Counted from the first letter of the stretch, positions 8,749 through 18,139 are shown. The stretch is 64,000 nucleotides of DNA from Chitinophagaceae bacterium (GCA_016708765.1 JADJFD010000006.1:1-64000), one strand, 5' to 3'. Program-made: numbers and translations. Notes: generated from the sequence alone by a model not told the origin.

Positions 8749-9243
8749 CCCATCCAGAAGGATGGGGTTATTGGTCAGGGCTGAAGCCCTTCTTGGTCGG
8801 TCTATTCTTTGTCCCCATGCTAAAGCATGGGGTTAGTCGGTTCAGGGCTAAAGCCCTTCTTTGTCGTTGCTTTCATCTCCCATGCTAAAGCATGGGGTTA
8901 ATGTTCGTCGTTATCTTATCGATATACCCTGTACTTTGCCGAGAATCTGTTGCACCCCGCCCTTCGGAGTGGGGTTAGTACTCAGGGCTAAAGCCCTTGT
9001 TCGTCGCTATCTTCATCTCTCCATGCTAAAGCATGGGGTTAATGTCGTCGTCGTACCCTTATCGATAGTCCTGTACTTTGCCGAGAGTCTGTTGCACCCC
9101 GCCCTTCAGAGTGGGGTTTGTACTCAGGGATAAAGCCCTTGTTCGTCGCTGTCTTCTTCTCTCCATGCTAAAGCATGTGGTTAGTAGTATCTCCGCCCTT
9201 TAGGGCGGAGTACATTCTGCGTAGAAGAAAGGGCTTTAGCCCT
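8749..9243. repeat. REP-like palindrome cluster, 3' side of the RAYT gene
   Basis: Three palindrome types alternate. Type 1 is AGGGCTAAAGCCCTT or near variants (8777-8791, 8844-8858, 8984-8998, 9126-9140, and inverted at 9229-9243). Type 2 is CCCATGC-TAAA-GCATGGG (8813-8832, 8879-8897, 9021-9036, 9163-9180; diverged at 8749-8766). Type 3 is CACCCCGCCC-type hairpins (8953-8974, 9095-9116) and CTCCGCCCTTTAGGGCGGAG (9191-9210). The spacers between 8860-9000 and 9010-9145 are themselves near-repeats, so a unit of about 140 bp has been duplicated. Open frames here are by-products. Confidence 0.9.
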
Positions 9244-9670
9244 GACCTCTCCCAAAGTCATATAGCTTCAAGAACGCATCACACTCTTCCTGAAAACTTT
9301 TCTTACGATGATGTTCTTCTTGTATTGAAATATAGTTCCTCACTTTTGATAACTGGCTTTCACTTACAGACACAGCATAGTATTCATCAGCCCACTCAAA
9401 AGAAGCTGCAGTTAGTTTTTGTTTATTGATCCAGAAAGAAGCTTCTCCTTTTATAAGTTGTATTGCTTTTGCAATTGTCATATCTGCATTTAACCCAAGC
9501 AATACATGTATGTGATCTTCCACTCCGTTGATGCTATCAATGAATATTTGTTTGCTCTTCGCATTTTGGCGAATATGCTCGAAAATAACAGGTCTTATTT
9601 CTTTTTTCAGAAAAGGGAATCTGTTTTTTGTTCGCCAGACTGCATGTATCATTATGTTGACGAAGGCCAT
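9236..9670 (-). mobile_element. REP-associated tyrosine transposase (IS200/Y1 HUH family)
   Basis: 144 residues of the Y1-transposase fold. HAVWRTKNRFPFL near the start is the usual first strand. The HUH metal motif is HIH in VEDHIHVLLGL (residues 52-54), and the catalytic tyrosine is expected in the C-terminal helix (SKVRNYISIQEEHHRKKSF). It is a single gene with no terminal accessory ORF, flanked on both sides by REP-like palindromes. Its stop codon TAA lies inside the palindrome 9229-9243, and another copy (9686-9700) is 16 nt before its start. That arrangement fits a RAYT acting on these REPs rather than an ordinary insertion sequence. Confidence 0.88.
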
Positions 9671-9685
9671 AGTTATATTGATATC

Positions 9686-9803
9686 AGGGCTAAAGCCCTT
9701 TTGTTTTTATTCTTTCAATCTCCACCCTGAAGGGCGGAGTTAGTGGTTAGGGCTAAAGCCCTTCATTTGGTGCTGTCTTGTGAATCCCCATGCTAAAGCA
9801 TGG
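9686..9803. repeat. REP-like palindrome cluster, 5' side of the RAYT gene
   Basis: AGGGCTAAAGCCCTT at 9686-9700 and 9749-9763, CTCCACCCTGAAGGGCGGAG at 9720-9739 and CCATGCTAAAGCATGG at 9788-9803. These are the same classes as on the other side of the transposase. The last copy ends 6 nt from the glmS stop codon and may serve as its transcript end. Confidence 0.9.
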
Positions 9804-9809
9804 AGTTAA

Positions 9810-11648
9810 CTACTCCACCGTTACTGACTTCGCCAGGTTTCTCGGCTTGTCTACATCACAGCCTTTGGCCACACCGATATAATAGGATAATAACTGCAAA
9901 GGAATCACACTAAGCATCGGCGCCAATATTTCATCCGCTTCAGGTACAATCATAACATCATTCGACAGTTCTGTTGATACTTCATCGCCTTCTGTGATAA
10001 CGGAAATTACCATTCCTTTTCTTGCTTTGATCTCCTGCATATTACTTACCACTTTTTCATGGTAGGTATCTTTTGTGGCAACGAACACCACAGGCAGATC
10101 TTTATCTACCAATGCAATGGGGCCATGTTTCATTTCTGCAGCAGGATAACCTTCTGCATGTATATAAGAAATCTCTTTTAGTTTTAATGCCCCTTCGAGT
10201 GCAACGGGGAAATTGTAGCCTCTTCCTAGATATAAAAAGTCTCTTGCATCTTTATATTTTTCTGCTATTGCTTTTACAGCATCACTTTGCTTTAATGTCC
10301 AGGCTACTTTTTCAGGAATCTCATTCAGTTCCTTCAGCAAGTGCATATATCGTTCTTGGGAAATTGTTCCTTTCATGTAACCAACTTTCAATGCAATCAT
10401 TGTAAGCACTGCAAGCTGCGCAGTAAATGCTTTGGTGGAGGCAACACCAATTTCTGGTCCGGCATGAGTGTAAGCACCACCATGACTTGTTCTGGCAATG
10501 GAAGATCCAACAACATTGACTACACCAAGAATGATGGCTCCCTTTTCTTTTGCATTATCAATAGCAACAAGAGTGTCGGCTGTTTCGCCGCTTTGTGAAA
10601 TAGCAATAATAACATCGCCTTTATTAATTACCGGATTACGATAGCGGAACTCGGATGCGTATTCTACTTCTACATTGATGCGGCATAGTTCTTCAAAAAT
10701 ATATTCTGCAATAAGTCCGGCATGCCAGCTTGTACCGCAGGCTACCATCACTATTCTATTGGCATTGATGATTTGATCTGCATATTGCTGAATACCACTC
10801 ATGGTAATGGTGCCTGCTTCCGCATCTAATCTTCCACGAAGGCAATCAAAAATAGTTTGTGGTTGTTCAAAAATTTCTTTCAGCATGAAATGTTCGTAAC
10901 CGCCTTTTTCGATGGCTGCTAATTCCAGATCAAGTTTTTGAACGTAGGGAGTAATTTTTTCGTTGCCAAGGTTTTTAAGAATCAGTTCATCTGGTTTGAT
11001 GATGGCTAATTCATAATCGTTTACATACACTACTTCTTTAGTATACTCCAACATCGGCGAAGCATCCGAACCTAAAAAATGTTCGCCTTTACCAACGCCA
11101 ATAACTAATGGGCTACCTTTTCTTGCAGCAATGATGGTATCAGGATTATCTTCATCTAATAATAAGATAACATAAGCACCGGTTACTCTTTTCAATGCAA
11201 CACGAACGGCTTCTTCTAGTGAACATTCATTATTTTTTTTTATCTCTTCAATAAAATTCAACAACACTTCTGTATCTGTATCGCTGGAAAATTCATAGCC
11301 TTTGCTGACGAGTTCTTTTTTCAGTTGAGTATAATTTTCGATAATGCCATTATGTATCATTGCTAATTTTCCACTGGCAGATTGATGTGGGTGAGCATTA
11401 CGATCGCTTGGTTCGCCATGCGTTGCCCACCTTGTATGGCCAATACCAACATTAGCATGAAGATCTTTACCAACAATACTCTCTTCCAGCTCCGCTACTT
11501 TTCCTTTCTTCTTATATACTTTAAGGCCGGTACTGCTTTGCAGTGCAACACCTGTGCTATCGTAGCCACGGTATTCTAATCTTTTTAATCCTTTAATGAT
11601 AATGGGATATGCTTCCCTTGGTCCGGTGTATCCAACTATTCCACACAT
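9810..11648 (-). CDS. glmS: Glutamine-fructose-6-phosphate aminotransferase (isomerizing)
   Basis: Makes glucosamine-6-phosphate from fructose-6-phosphate and glutamine, the first step to UDP-GlcNAc for peptidoglycan and LPS. The 612-residue length is normal. The N-terminal Cys2 (MCGIVGYTG) is the glutaminase nucleophile, with GHTRWATHG and the NGIIENY motif following. Two SIS sugar-isomerase domains fill the C-terminal half (GTSWHAG, SQSGETADT). It ends DKPRNLAKSVTVE, the canonical terminus. No glmS ribozyme is seen upstream. Confidence 0.97.
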   Translation of the reverse strand: MCGIVGYTGPREAYPIIIKGLKRLEYRGYDSTGVALQSSTGLKVYKKKGKVAELEESIVGKDLHANVGIGHTRWATHGEPSDRNAHPHQSASGKLAMIHNGIIENYTQLKKELVSKGYEFSSDTDTEVLLNFIEEIKKNNECSLEEAVRVALKRVTGAYVILLLDEDNPDTIIAARKGSPLVIGVGKGEHFLGSDASPMLEYTKEVVYVNDYELAIIKPDELILKNLGNEKITPYVQKLDLELAAIEKGGYEHFMLKEIFEQPQTIFDCLRGRLDAEAGTITMSGIQQYADQIINANRIVMVACGTSWHAGLIAEYIFEELCRINVEVEYASEFRYRNPVINKGDVIIAISQSGETADTLVAIDNAKEKGAIILGVVNVVGSSIARTSHGGAYTHAGPEIGVASTKAFTAQLAVLTMIALKVGYMKGTISQERYMHLLKELNEIPEKVAWTLKQSDAVKAIAEKYKDARDFLYLGRGYNFPVALEGALKLKEISYIHAEGYPAAEMKHGPIALVDKDLPVVFVATKDTYHEKVVSNMQEIKARKGMVISVITEGDEVSTELSNDVMIVPEADEILAPMLSVIPLQLLSYYIGVAKGCDVDKPRNLAKSVTVE

Positions 11649-11710
11649 AGATTGTTGAGTTTTTTAATGCTTAATTGACGAATTGTTTTCGCCCTTTTCC
11701 ACAATGCTGA

Positions 11711-11718
11711 CAAAGGTA
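11711..11718 (-). promoter_or_regulatory. Putative -7 box for glmS
   Basis: On the minus strand this reads TACCTTTG, a perfect TAnnTTTG match, giving a leader of about 60 nt to the glmS start. The -33 element is not well placed. Confidence 0.45.
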
Positions 11719-11764
11719 TTGATTTAGCTATTTGAGTGGTAACAAACCGCACAAAACCGCATAA

Positions 11765-12481
11765 TTATAATAGGACTCCTTTCAATAACATAAATGCAGT
11801 ACCAAAATAAATAAGTAAGCCGGTAACATCCACCAACGTAGCAATAAACGGAGTAGAAGATGTGGCAGGGTCAGCACCTAATCTTTTTAATAGCAAGGGA
11901 AGCATGGAACCCATGATAGTTCCCCATAGTACGACACCAATTATGGCAATGCCAATTGCGAAACCAATACGAATAAAATGTTCGCCAAATAAATCAAATG
12001 CATAATGACCACCAAAAACAATGAAGAAGCCAACGATGCCCAAGGTAACACCCATCAGCAATCCTGACTTTACTTCTCGCTTAGCAATCTGCCACCAATC
12101 AACAACGGCTACTTCGCCTAATGCCATGGCTTGAATAATTAATGTAGCAGCTTGGGATCCACTATTTCCTCCGCTGGAAATAATCATTGGTATAAATGTG
12201 GAGAGCACTAATACCTGTTCTAATGTTTCCTGAAAACTTGCCATCGCTGCAATGGTCATCGTTTCCCCAACAAATAAAATAATAAGCCAGATGATTCTTT
12301 TTTTATACAATTTAAAAACCGGTACATCCAGATAAGGCTCTTGTAATGCAGAAGTACCTCCCATTTTTTGCATATCCTCACTGAACTCTTCACTCGCCAC
12401 CCAAAGAATATCATCAATGGTTACAATGCCCAGTAAAACATTGTTGTCATCCGTTACCGGCAACGCCACCCGGTTATTCAT
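11765..12481 (-). CDS. mgtE: Magnesium transporter MgtE, C-terminal part (CBS2 and channel)
   Basis: 238 residues with the second CBS domain (PVTDDNNVLLGIVTIDDI), then about five membrane segments. The conserved MgtE signature GGNSGSQAATLIIQAMALGE lies near residue 107. It forms the Mg2+ pore in the inner membrane. It is the continuation of the gene at 12478-13152: the two frames meet at TTTTAAAATGA, and one more A joins them into a 462-residue protein of normal MgtE length. The ATG here is probably internal. Confidence 0.9.
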   Translation of the reverse strand: MNNRVALPVTDDNNVLLGIVTIDDILWVASEEFSEDMQKMGGTSALQEPYLDVPVFKLYKKRIIWLIILFVGETMTIAAMASFQETLEQVLVLSTFIPMIISSGGNSGSQAATLIIQAMALGEVAVVDWWQIAKREVKSGLLMGVTLGIVGFFIVFGGHYAFDLFGEHFIRIGFAIGIAIIGVVLWGTIMGSMLPLLLKRLGADPATSSTPFIATLVDVTGLLIYFGTAFMLLKGVLL

Positions 12482-13152
12482 TTTAAAACCTCGGCTGCCG
12501 TTTCCTGGTCATCATTTGGATTTAATGAAATAAAACGTTCGTCCATCAAATCCGAAACTTTTTTGTCTGGTGCATTTAAAATAAAATCGCTGATTCGGAT
12601 ATCATCCAGGAACTCTCCTTTTTCGTTGATAATATAAATGACGTTAATAGTTTCACTGTCCTTCCCATATTTACGAATGGTGGCAAATACTTCTTCAATC
12701 GTATTCCAGGGATACACATATACATAGTCGGGTGTCATCAATCGGCCAATACTATTTTCCGGATAGCCTAATAATGATAAAGTAATCTTTCTTTCATCGG
12801 GGTCAAGTAATTTAATCAACTCACGGACGGTATTACTCGATAGCTCTTCTAAAAAGTCGGTACGGTCATCCGCTGGTAATTCGTTGAGCAGGTTGGCAGT
12901 GGTGTTGGCAGGTAATTCCTGAATAACTCTTTTCTGTTCCTGAAGGTCAAGAATTTTAAAAACACTGGCAGCACGGTGTACAGACATATTCGCAATGATC
13001 TGGCTGTCGTATTCCGGAAACTCTTCCACCAGTTGTGCTACATCACTGATATTCTGGTCATCCAGAAACTGTTTGATGACTAATTTATCTTCTGTTTGAA
13101 TGATGGATTCAAACTGTTCATGAAATGTTTGTTCTTCCAGTTCCGTTGACAT
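12478..13152 (-). CDS. mgtE: Magnesium transporter MgtE, N-terminal part (regulatory)
   Basis: 224 residues holding the superhelical MgtE N domain (LLNELPADDRTDFLEEL is typical) and the first CBS domain, which sense cytosolic Mg2+ and gate the channel. The frame closes at a TGA overlapping the ATG of the channel part by 4 nt. A true two-gene MgtE would be unusual; a one-base deletion in the A run at plus 12481-12484 is simpler. Confidence 0.9.
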   Translation of the reverse strand: MSTELEEQTFHEQFESIIQTEDKLVIKQFLDDQNISDVAQLVEEFPEYDSQIIANMSVHRAASVFKILDLQEQKRVIQELPANTTANLLNELPADDRTDFLEELSSNTVRELIKLLDPDERKITLSLLGYPENSIGRLMTPDYVYVYPWNTIEEVFATIRKYGKDSETINVIYIINEKGEFLDDIRISDFILNAPDKKVSDLMDERFISLNPNDDQETAAEVLK

Positions 13153-13156
13153 AGCT

Positions 13157-13200
13157 CAAAAATACGAAGTCTGACCCGAGATGAAGATTATCGTATTTTT
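13157..13200 (-). promoter_or_regulatory. Promoter and inverted repeat upstream of mgtE
   Basis: On the minus strand TATTTTTG (13164-13157) fits the -7 box, and only 4 nt separate it from the mgtE ATG, so the mRNA would be leaderless. The box lies inside a perfect 10-bp inverted repeat, AAAAATACGA at 13158-13167 and its complement at 13191-13200. The repeat could be an operator or simply promoter-like symmetry. Confidence 0.45.
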
Positions 13201-13258
13201 AAAATGAGAAAGAAAAAACATAGAAAATGTTTTACTTCGTTGAAACAACAATCGGCAA

Positions 13259-13642
13259 ATGGTACATCCGTTTCTATTTATTGCGCCAACAGCATCAATG
13301 GGCCGTGGTGTATACACATCAGAAGATATTGCGGCAGGAACAGTAATAGAGATTTCGCCAGTGGTGGTAATGAGTGCAGAAGAAAGAAAATTGTTGGATC
13401 AGACTGCCTTACATGATTATATATTTGAATGGGGCGATGATAGTACGCAGTGCTGCATGGCTATGGGCTATGTGCCGGTGTATAATCATTCGTATAAAAG
13501 TAATTGTGAGTATGTGATGGATTATCCAAATCAGCAGATAAGTGTCACAACAGTAAGAGATATTAAGAAAGGAGAGGAGTTGCTAATCAATTACAATGGC
13601 GATTGGGATGATGAAACACAGTTGTGGTTTAATGCAGAATAG
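13259..13642 (+). CDS. SET-domain protein (putative lysine methyltransferase)
   Basis: A 127-residue stand-alone SET domain. It begins FLFIAPTASMGRGVYTSEDI, the usual first strands. The AdoMet/substrate motif is YNHSYKSNCEY (NHSxxxN), and GEELLINY carries the catalytic-site tyrosine. Small bacterial SET proteins of this type have no assigned substrate. It is divergent from mgtE and convergent with mutS. An overlapping frame at 13204-13416 is a shadow. Confidence 0.85.
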   Translation: MVHPFLFIAPTASMGRGVYTSEDIAAGTVIEISPVVVMSAEERKLLDQTALHDYIFEWGDDSTQCCMAMGYVPVYNHSYKSNCEYVMDYPNQQISVTTVRDIKKGEELLINYNGDWDDETQLWFNAE

Positions 13643-13644
13643 CT

Positions 13645-14628
13645 TTACTTAAGTTTATTTTTTATCTCCTGCAATTTTAGCAGTGCTTCAACGGGTGTAA
13701 GTCTGTTGATATCAGTTTCTTCTAGTAACTTTCTTATTGCTGAAAAAGTTTCGGTGTGTGCATCAAAAATAGAGAGCTGCATTTTTGAAGTGGTGATGTT
13801 CTTTACTTTATCAGTGATGTTTTCAGCTTTACCATTTTCATGAATGCTTTCCAGGTGAAGTAATATTTCATTGGCTCTTTCAATTAACGAAGGTGGCATG
13901 CCAGCCATTTTTGCCACATGAATACCAAAGCTATGTGTGCTGCCACCTCTTGCCAGTTTGCGTAGGAAGATTATTTTATTGCCGACTTCTTTATTCGTTA
14001 CATGAAAGTTCTTTGCACGGGGAAACTTTTCTTCCAGTTCGTTCAGCTCATGATAGTGTGTGGCAAACAATGTTTTTGGTTGATGTGGCGATTGGTGCAA
14101 ATGTTCTGCAATACTCCAGGCGATAGAAATACCATCGTAGGTAGATGTGCCACGGCCAATCTCATCCAGTAATATCAAACTTCTGTCGGTAATATTATTA
14201 ATGATAGAAGCTGTTTCATTCATCTCCACCATAAAAGTAGATTCGCCGCCACTTAAATTATCTGATGCGCCAACTCTAGTGAATATTTTATCCGTCAATG
14301 AAATTCTTGCTTCTGCAGCTGGCACAAACGAACCAGTGTGAGCCATTAATGTAATCAATGCAGTTTGACGAAGCAAGGCCGACTTACCACTCATATTTGG
14401 CCCGGTAAGAATAATAAGTTGTTGTTCTGATTTATTTAATTCTAGATCATTACCGATATACGATTCTCCAACGGGTAAATTTCTTTCTATCACCGGATGA
14501 CGGCCATCTTTGATAATGAGCTCTTCACCTTTATGCAATTGCGGTTTTTTATATTGAAATTGAATAGCATTATTGGCAAAGCAACAAAGACAATCCTGTA
14601 TGGCTAATAAATTACCATTGGTTTGCAC
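13645..14628 (-). CDS. mutS: DNA mismatch repair MutS, C-terminal ATPase part
   Basis: 327 residues with the MutS ABC-type ATPase. Walker A is GPNMSGKS, Walker B is LILLDEIGRGTSTYDG, and FATHYHEL is the switch histidine. A helix-turn-helix dimer region and a short tail end the protein. The correct frame continues back as APVQTNGNLLAIQDCL; an extra G near 14626 separates it from the N-terminal part. The ATG used here is internal. Confidence 0.93.
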   Translation of the reverse strand: MQTNGNLLAIQDCLCCFANNAIQFQYKKPQLHKGEELIIKDGRHPVIERNLPVGESYIGNDLELNKSEQQLIILTGPNMSGKSALLRQTALITLMAHTGSFVPAAEARISLTDKIFTRVGASDNLSGGESTFMVEMNETASIINNITDRSLILLDEIGRGTSTYDGISIAWSIAEHLHQSPHQPKTLFATHYHELNELEEKFPRAKNFHVTNKEVGNKIIFLRKLARGGSTHSFGIHVAKMAGMPPSLIERANEILLHLESIHENGKAENITDKVKNITTSKMQLSIFDAHTETFSAIRKLLEETDINRLTPVEALLKLQEIKNKLK

Positions 14629-16258
14629 CAGGTGCTAAATAATCTGATAACTCATTCAGCAAAGCTTCAAATAATTCCATTTCAATCTTCAGCATCTTTT
14701 CTTCAGCACCGGTTATTTTTTCTTCGTATTCTTTGAGTTCAGCAGTGATGTAGCGTTCCGCATTGGTTAATGTCTGTTTCCGCATCCACTCGGCAGGCAC
14801 TTTATTTTTATGCGAATTGGTTACTTCTAGATAATAGCCAAACACATTATTAAAACCAATCTTTAATGAACTGATGCCGGTTTTTTCTGCTTCTTTTTGT
14901 TGTAGTTCAGTTAGGTATTCTTTTCCGCTGGAAGATATTTTTCTAAGATCATCCAAATCATTTCTTACGCCGCTGTTCATCATACCGCCTTTGGCTGCAA
15001 TGGCTGGAGGATTATCAACTATTTCTTTAAATATTTTTTCTGCTATATATGGACAAGGATTTAATGCATCGCCCAATCTTTTTAAATATTCATTGGAAGA
15101 AGCAAGACAAAGTTCTTTTATAGCAGCCACTTGTTTTAATCCTCTGGCTAATTGTAAAACTTCTCTTGGATTAATTTTCTTCAATGGGATTTTAGAAACC
15201 AATCTTTCAATATCACCACATTGTTTCAGGTGTTGTGATATTTTATTTCTAAACTCTGTTTCTTTTATCAGGTATTCAACAGTGTCTAACCGTTCGTTTA
15301 TTTTCTGAATATCTTTTAGTGGAAAAACAATCCAGCGTTTTAATAATCTTGCACCCATTGGAGAAACGGTATTATCTAATACACTTAGTAGAGTGTGATT
15401 GCCATCGGAATTGCCATATACCAATTCAAGATTCCGGATGGTGAACCGATCCATCCATAAAAAATCATCCCGATCCATTCGTTGTAACGAAGTGATATGT
15501 TGCAGGTTTGGATGTTCGGTATCTTTTAAATAATGAATAATAGCACCAGCAGCTGTCAATCCATTCTTCATTTCGTCTACTCCAAATCCTTTTAAAGAAT
15601 GTGTCTGAAAATGTTTTAGCAATAAGTCTTCTGCATAAGCATTATCAAATATCCATTCATCCAAAGTGTACGTATACATTTTACTGTTAAAGTATTCTTT
15701 GAACTTTTTTTGCTGATGTCGCTGAAAAACTACTTCAGCCGGTTTAAAGCTTTGCAATAATTTATCAGCATATTCTCGGTCGCCTTCGGCAATAAAAAAT
15801 TCGCCGGTGGAAATATCAAGGAAGGCAAGACCATATTGTTCATTTGCTGCAAAATGAATGGCCGCTAAGAAATTATTGCTATGGTGTTCGAGTAATTTAT
15901 CGTTGACAGTTGTACCTGGTGTTACCATATCTGTAACGCCTCTTTTTACAATGCCTTTGGCTTGCTTAGGATCTTCCAATTGATCGCAGATGGCAACACG
16001 ATGACCAGCTTTTACTAATTTATGTAAATACGTATCAAGAGCATGGTGCGGAAAACCTGCCAGTTCTGATGAAGAAGCGGCGCTACTATTTCTTTTTGTC
16101 AGCGTAATGCCCAATATACTAGAAGCCAGCACAGCATCTTGTCCGAATGTTTCATAAAAATCGCCGACACGAAACAGCAATATGGCATCTGGGTATTTCT
16201 GCTTGATAGCCCGATGCTGCTGCATCATTGGTGTATCGGATGATTTTGTTGTTGACAT
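14612..16258 (-). CDS. mutS: DNA mismatch repair MutS, N-terminal part
   Basis: It binds mispaired DNA. FRVGDFYETF carries the Phe-x-Glu mismatch-reading motif; connector, lever and clamp domains follow. I start at ATG 16258 (MSTTKSSDTPMM) rather than 16306, because a perfect -7 box (16271-16264) ends 5 nt before it. The frame runs out at ANQW after an extra G. The whole gene, 13645-16258, would encode about 870 residues, normal for MutS. Confidence 0.93.
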   Translation of the reverse strand: MSTTKSSDTPMMQQHRAIKQKYPDAILLFRVGDFYETFGQDAVLASSILGITLTKRNSSAASSSELAGFPHHALDTYLHKLVKAGHRVAICDQLEDPKQAKGIVKRGVTDMVTPGTTVNDKLLEHHSNNFLAAIHFAANEQYGLAFLDISTGEFFIAEGDREYADKLLQSFKPAEVVFQRHQQKKFKEYFNSKMYTYTLDEWIFDNAYAEDLLLKHFQTHSLKGFGVDEMKNGLTAAGAIIHYLKDTEHPNLQHITSLQRMDRDDFLWMDRFTIRNLELVYGNSDGNHTLLSVLDNTVSPMGARLLKRWIVFPLKDIQKINERLDTVEYLIKETEFRNKISQHLKQCGDIERLVSKIPLKKINPREVLQLARGLKQVAAIKELCLASSNEYLKRLGDALNPCPYIAEKIFKEIVDNPPAIAAKGGMMNSGVRNDLDDLRKISSSGKEYLTELQQKEAEKTGISSLKIGFNNVFGYYLEVTNSHKNKVPAEWMRKQTLTNAERYITAELKEYEEKITGAEEKMLKIEMELFEALLNELSDYLAPGANQW

Positions 16259-16263
16259 TGGGG

Positions 16264-16271
16264 CAAAAATA
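16264..16271 (-). promoter_or_regulatory. Putative -7 box for mutS (leaderless)
   Basis: Minus-strand TATTTTTG followed by CCCCA and the ATG at 16258. The box excludes the upstream start at 16306. Confidence 0.5.
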
Positions 16272-16328
16272 AGGAAGTGTTTATGTAACCTTCCTTTATT
16301 GTGCATCTGTTAGGAAAATAAAATAGCC

Positions 16329-18053
16329 ATGATTAAAAAATGCCTGATTGCCGGGATAATAATCCTTTGTGCCCAATTCAATATAAATGCTCAAAATACA
16401 GCAAGAGATAAGGCTGATACGGTAAAAGCCGATGCCACTATTCCCAATGCTACAGTATATTTTGGCTATGGTGCCGAGTTAACGCATCAATCGAAAGTAA
16501 AAGTAGATGCGACAACAAAGACAATTGTTATCAGCCAGCTAAGCACCAATATTGACATAAATAGTTTGCAGATAAGTGTGCCGGAAGATGTGGCATTGAT
16601 GTCGCATAAATTTAAAGTTTTTTATCCTGTGGCACCGATAATGGTGAAGTCGAAAGAAGTAGAAAAGCTAGAAGACAGTGTTAAGCTTGTTCAAAAAGAA
16701 ATTGGCCGCATTAATAACCTCATCGCCATTGATCAGGAAATACTTACAAAAACAGGTTTGCTAATAGAGGAGACTGTCAAATCTAATAGTATCAAAGAAA
16801 TATTAAGTGCTGAATTACTGAAGCTACTTGATTATTATAATACGAAGATTTCAATATTAAAAACCAGTATTTATAATCATAACCAGAATATCAGTTTACA
16901 GAATGAAAAGATTACGGCTTACCGCAAAAAAATTACGGAGCTTACCATTAAAGCACCTGTAAAAGAAAAGCCTTATGGTCAGGTCATTCTGCAGGTAATT
17001 TGTAAGAAGGCTGGTGAAATTCCGGTGGAGCTTTCTTATTATACAGCCCATGCAGGCTGGACGGCTATTTATGATATCCGGGTGAATACGAAAACAAATA
17101 AAGTGAAAATGGTCTATAAGGCTTCGCTTACACAAACAACTGGTATTGATTGGAAGAATACCAAGCTGACGTTAAGTACTGGCACTCCCAATTTCGGTGT
17201 AAATGCTCCAGTTTTGACTCCTTGGTATTTGCAATTATATGTTCCGGGTTTATACACCGATCTGCAAAAAAGAGCAGCTCAAGGAAATGCAACAAGGAAT
17301 ATGATTCAGTCTTATGAAGATGATAAGTCATTGGCAGAAGTGGTAACAGGAGCCGCTGATGGATCTTACCAGTTGAAAAGCGTAAAAGACAAAACGATTG
17401 ATCCAAGTACGTTGCAACAATACACTACATTAAATGAAGGACAACTTAATACCAATTTTGAAATAGATCTCCCTTACGATATTGAAAGCGATGGGCAATT
17501 ACACAGTGTAACAATCAAAGATCAAGAGATTGCTTGCACACTGAAAAACTATGCTGTGCCAAGAATTGATAAAGAAGCTTATTTATTAGCAGAAGTGGCC
17601 GACTGGCAGAATCTTGATTTGCTTCCCGGAGATGCAAATATAATAATGGATGATACCTATGTTGGTAAATCAGTGATTGATCCGAATACAACAGCTGACA
17701 CTTTGAACCTTTCATTAGGAAGAGATAAGCGTATTGCAATTAAACGTTCGCTGGTTAAGGAATTAAGCAGCATCAAAACATCCGGTAAAGAAAGCAAACA
17801 AGTGTTTACCTATGAGATTATTGTAAAAAATAATAAGCTTACGGATGTAAACTTGTTATTGAAAGACCAATTCCCTTTAAGTACGATTAAAGAAGTAGAA
17901 ATTAAATTAGATGAAGAAGGTGGTGCTATGGTGAATGCAGAAACAGGTGTGCTTACCTGGAAATTGGATTTGAAACCCGGCGAAAGTAAAAAAGTTCGGT
18001 TCAGTTATACGGTACGATATCCGAAGGATAAGAAGATTGTGAATTTGAAATAG
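16329..18053 (+). CDS. MuiA-like protein with DUF4140 and DUF4139 domains
   Basis: 574 residues with a Sec signal peptide (cut after NINAQ). The N-terminal DUF4140 domain (ATVYFGYGAELTHQSKVKV) is followed by a coiled coil (about residues 110-200) and a DUF4139 beta domain (KASLTQTTGIDWKNTKLTLS). The C terminus ends in a beta-sandwich (LDLKPGESKKVRFSYTVRYP). Relatives are called mucoidy inhibitor A; the molecular role is unclear. Likely periplasmic. It starts 70 nt from mutS, divergently. Confidence 0.85.
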   Translation: MIKKCLIAGIIILCAQFNINAQNTARDKADTVKADATIPNATVYFGYGAELTHQSKVKVDATTKTIVISQLSTNIDINSLQISVPEDVALMSHKFKVFYPVAPIMVKSKEVEKLEDSVKLVQKEIGRINNLIAIDQEILTKTGLLIEETVKSNSIKEILSAELLKLLDYYNTKISILKTSIYNHNQNISLQNEKITAYRKKITELTIKAPVKEKPYGQVILQVICKKAGEIPVELSYYTAHAGWTAIYDIRVNTKTNKVKMVYKASLTQTTGIDWKNTKLTLSTGTPNFGVNAPVLTPWYLQLYVPGLYTDLQKRAAQGNATRNMIQSYEDDKSLAEVVTGAADGSYQLKSVKDKTIDPSTLQQYTTLNEGQLNTNFEIDLPYDIESDGQLHSVTIKDQEIACTLKNYAVPRIDKEAYLLAEVADWQNLDLLPGDANIIMDDTYVGKSVIDPNTTADTLNLSLGRDKRIAIKRSLVKELSSIKTSGKESKQVFTYEIIVKNNKLTDVNLLLKDQFPLSTIKEVEIKLDEEGGAMVNAETGVLTWKLDLKPGESKKVRFSYTVRYPKDKKIVNLK

Positions 18054-18058
18054 AAGAA

Positions 18059-18135
18059 TTAGTTTATTGGTTAAATAGTTAATTGGTTGATTGGGGTTGT
18101 ACTGCACCTTATCAACCAATTAACTTATAAACTAA
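18059..18135. repeat. Palindromic TTGGTTAATTGG-type repeat
   Basis: A perfect 14-bp inverted repeat (18078-18091 with 18111-18124) is surrounded by further TTATTGGTTAA motifs. Relatives occur at 20203-20220 and inside aroA (41060-41095). Confidence 0.7.
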
Positions 18136-18139
18136 TACC

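Noticed and set aside
8749..9243. Possible CRISPR array
   Set aside because: Repeats are short self-complementary palindromes of several types with irregular, themselves repeated spacers, and no cas gene is nearby.
8861..9429. Open frames on the plus strand (8861-9133 and 9175-9429) in the REP region
   Set aside because: They are made of the palindromes and their duplicated spacers, have no protein-like composition, and the second overlaps the transposase gene.
12478..12484. Genuine two-gene MgtE with ATGA coupling
   Set aside because: The break falls between two halves of a normally single protein at an A run, like the other one-base lesions here.
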